A DNA stretch of 44,513 nt from NCBI RefSeq assembly GCF_000308515.1, contig NZ_BAFV01000033.1, forward strand, positions 1 through 44,513, written 5' to 3'. The notes under the pieces were generated by a model. That model was not told the DNA's origin, did not search any database, and was given only the letters and a program-made list of their open reading frames with translations. This DNA comes from Nocardia carnea NBRC 14403. Its GTDB lineage: Bacteria > Actinomycetota > Actinomycetes > Mycobacteriales > Mycobacteriaceae. Of the stretch, positions 42,771-44,513 are shown one piece after another (position 1 is the first letter of the stretch; each line of letters opens with the position of its first letter). A program made the position numbers and the translations under genes.

Positions 42771-44429
42771 ATGTCCGATCGATCGACGACACCCGAGCCC
42801 CCCGCGGCCGTCAAGGCCCGTCTCACCGCGCTCGGCGCCGATCTCGAAATCGCCCGGGAGCCGGTCCGGGGTATTGCCATGCCGGTGTTCCGGCATCGCA
42901 GGCGTGCCCTGACGGAGCTGCTGATCGAATCGGCCCGTTACGGCGACAGCGAATACCTCGTCAGCGGCGAAACCCGCTGGAGCTTCGCCGAACATCTGGA
43001 CCGCGTGGCATCGCTGAGCGAAGCACTGCGCACCACCTACGGGATCGGCAAGGGCGACCGCGTGGCGATCCTCGCCGCCAACCGCGCCGAATGGATTCTC
43101 ACGTTCTGGGCGACGACCTCGCTCGGCGCCATCACCGTCGGAATGAACTCGATGTGGTCCGCCCGCGAAATCGCCTACGGGATCGAGCATTCCACCCCGA
43201 AGATCGTCGTCGCCGACGAAGCGCGCCGGGCCCTGCTGGGCGAGATCGAGCCCCCTGTGCTGTCGATCGAGACGGATATTCCGCGGCTGGCCACGGCCGC
43301 GCCCGGTACGCCGCTACCGGAAACCGAGATCGACGAGGACGATCCGGCGGTCATCCTCTACACCAGCGGCACCACCGGACGCCCCAAGGGCGCCGTGCAT
43401 TCGCATCGGAACATGATCGCCGCGGTCGACTTCTACCGGTTGAACGACGCCGTCGCCGCCGAAATGGGCAGCCCCCCGGGCGCCCGGCGGTTCCTGCTCG
43501 CCACCCCGCTGTTCCATATCGCTGCCTTGCACAATCTCGCCGTCCCCCGGCTCGCGTTCGGCGATACCGCGGTGATCCACACCGGCCGTTTCGATATCGA
43601 CCGGGTGCTGCGGCTCATCGAAACCGAACGTGTCACGAACTGGGGTGCGGTGCCGACGATGCTGCACCGTCTCCTGGAACACGGCGACCTGTCGGGATAC
43701 GACCTGTCGTCGCTGCGGATGATCTCGGTGAACAGCGCGCCCTCGTCCGCGTCGTTCAAGGAACGGCTACGGACGGTCCTGCCGGTCGCCGCGAGGTCGC
43801 TGGGAACCAGTTACGGGCTCACCGAATCCTCCACGGCGGCGACCTTCGCGACCGCGGCCGATCTGCAGGCCCGCCCCGAAACCGTCGGCACCCCGGTACC
43901 GACGATGAGCGTGCAGATCCGGGACGAACACGGTGCGCCGGTGCCCGACGGGACCGAAGGCGAGATCTGCCTGCGCGGCCCGCTGGTGATGCTCGGCTAC
44001 TGGAACAACCCGGAGGCCACCGCAGCCACGATCGCCGCGGACGGCTGGATGCACACCGGCGATCTGGGCACCATGAACGACGGCTACCTCTGGGTGAGCA
44101 GCCGCCGCTCCGATCTCATCCTGCGCGGCGGGGAGAACGTGTATCCGATCGAGGTCGAGAACGCGTTGAGCGAACACCCCGCGGTACGGGAATGCGCCGT
44201 GCTCGGTGTCGCGCACGCGGACCTCGGCCAGGAAGTGTGCGCGGTGGTGGTCACCGGTGCAGCAGATGCGGTGGCTGCCGCGGAGCTGAATGCGTTCGTC
44301 GCCGAGCGGATCGCACGCTACAAGGTGCCCACGCGGTGGGAGATCACGACCGAACCGCTACCCCGTAACGCCACCGGGAAGGTCAAGCGACTCGATGTGA
44401 TCCAGGCATACGCGGGTGGCGGCGACTGA
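42771..44429 (+). CDS. Acyl-CoA synthetase (AMP-forming, FadD-like)
   Basis: Adenylate-forming ligase of 552 residues that activates a carboxylic acid to its CoA thioester. ATG at 42771 follows GGAAAGGGA. The AMP-binding P-loop YTSGTTGRPKGAVHSH is at about residues 199-214, A5-type SYGLTESS, A7/A8 DGWMHTGDLG, SSRRSDLILRGGENVYPIEVE, and the catalytic Lys of A10 in PRNATGKVKR near the end. An N-terminal extension of about 40 residues precedes the usual domain. Last gene of the thiolase operon; it would feed the pathway with its starting acid. Confidence 0.93.
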   Translation: MSDRSTTPEPPAAVKARLTALGADLEIAREPVRGIAMPVFRHRRRALTELLIESARYGDSEYLVSGETRWSFAEHLDRVASLSEALRTTYGIGKGDRVAILAANRAEWILTFWATTSLGAITVGMNSMWSAREIAYGIEHSTPKIVVADEARRALLGEIEPPVLSIETDIPRLATAAPGTPLPETEIDEDDPAVILYTSGTTGRPKGAVHSHRNMIAAVDFYRLNDAVAAEMGSPPGARRFLLATPLFHIAALHNLAVPRLAFGDTAVIHTGRFDIDRVLRLIETERVTNWGAVPTMLHRLLEHGDLSGYDLSSLRMISVNSAPSSASFKERLRTVLPVAARSLGTSYGLTESSTAATFATAADLQARPETVGTPVPTMSVQIRDEHGAPVPDGTEGEICLRGPLVMLGYWNNPEATAATIAADGWMHTGDLGTMNDGYLWVSSRRSDLILRGGENVYPIEVENALSEHPAVRECAVLGVAHADLGQEVCAVVVTGAADAVAAAELNAFVAERIARYKVPTRWEITTEPLPRNATGKVKRLDVIQAYAGGGD

Positions 44430-44513
44430 ACGACAACGGCGCGCGCTCGGACCGGCGAACCGGTATTTCGCGCACATCACCACCTGAGTGCGGGCGGCGG
44501 CGGTCCGCGCCCG
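44430..44513. other. Window end, short hairpin after the CoA ligase
   Basis: No gene is visible in the last 84 bases. Arms ACCGG and CCGGT around CGAA at 44451-44464 form a small hairpin 21 bases after the stop codon, a weak candidate terminator. Confidence 0.3.

Overview
The window is a high-GC actinobacterial chromosome segment. A near-certain mycobacterial-type CYP51, an FprB-type ferredoxin/ferredoxin reductase, F420/FMN luciferase-like oxidoreductases, DesA3-type desaturase and DUF5994 genes, and possible KstR/KstR2-type operators all point to a mycolic-acid-containing actinomycete, most likely Nocardia or a close relative such as Rhodococcus. This assignment is inference from gene content; no rRNA, tRNA, insertion sequence or CRISPR array was seen.

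Layout. (1) 1-2450, minus strand: a DrrAB-like ABC exporter (ATPase plus two ABC-2 permeases, the second cut by the window edge), followed at 2699-4021 by an atypical cytochrome P450. (2) 4372-5897: two paralogous TetR regulators, tail to tail and overlapping by 70 bp, each with a related palindrome upstream. (3) 6308-9896: a DesA3-type desaturase that seems to lack about 40-45 internal residues, a six-hairpin-like protein often annotated as a glycosyltransferase, and two DUF5994 proteins. (4) 10380-17091: a tightly packed operon of a GntR/UTRA regulator, a 2[4Fe-4S] ferredoxin, an SsuABC/NrtABC-like importer whose lipoprotein carries a NosL-like tail, and an AprA/FrdA-like flavoprotein fused to HEAT repeats. 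This is the best candidate for an undescribed system. It is followed by a dehydrogenase remnant.

(5) 17658-24016: cyp51 and fprB (minus) face an SDR, an F420-type luciferase-like oxidoreductase and an APH-like phosphotransferase (plus) across a promoter region with palindromes. (6) 24136-27192: a CE1758-like luciferase-family monooxygenase, a MarR gene with an apparent one-base deletion, a CE1759-like FMN reductase and a TRIC-like channel. (7) 27297-30804: an AraC-VOC-short UvrA resistance-like cassette, ending in a terminator shared with a lipoprotein beta-lactamase/esterase homologue on the other strand (30877-32466).

(8) 32787-44429: a catabolic island with three amidohydrolase-superfamily enzymes, a double-domain acyl-CoA dehydrogenase, a class II aldolase, a thiolase, an SDR and an acyl-CoA synthetase. 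It is controlled by a TetR and an IclR, and a sequence matching the published KstR2 consensus lies just upstream of the thiolase. The set reads as CoA-dependent breakdown of a cyclic or terpenoid/steroid-like compound, but the substrate cannot be read from the sequence.
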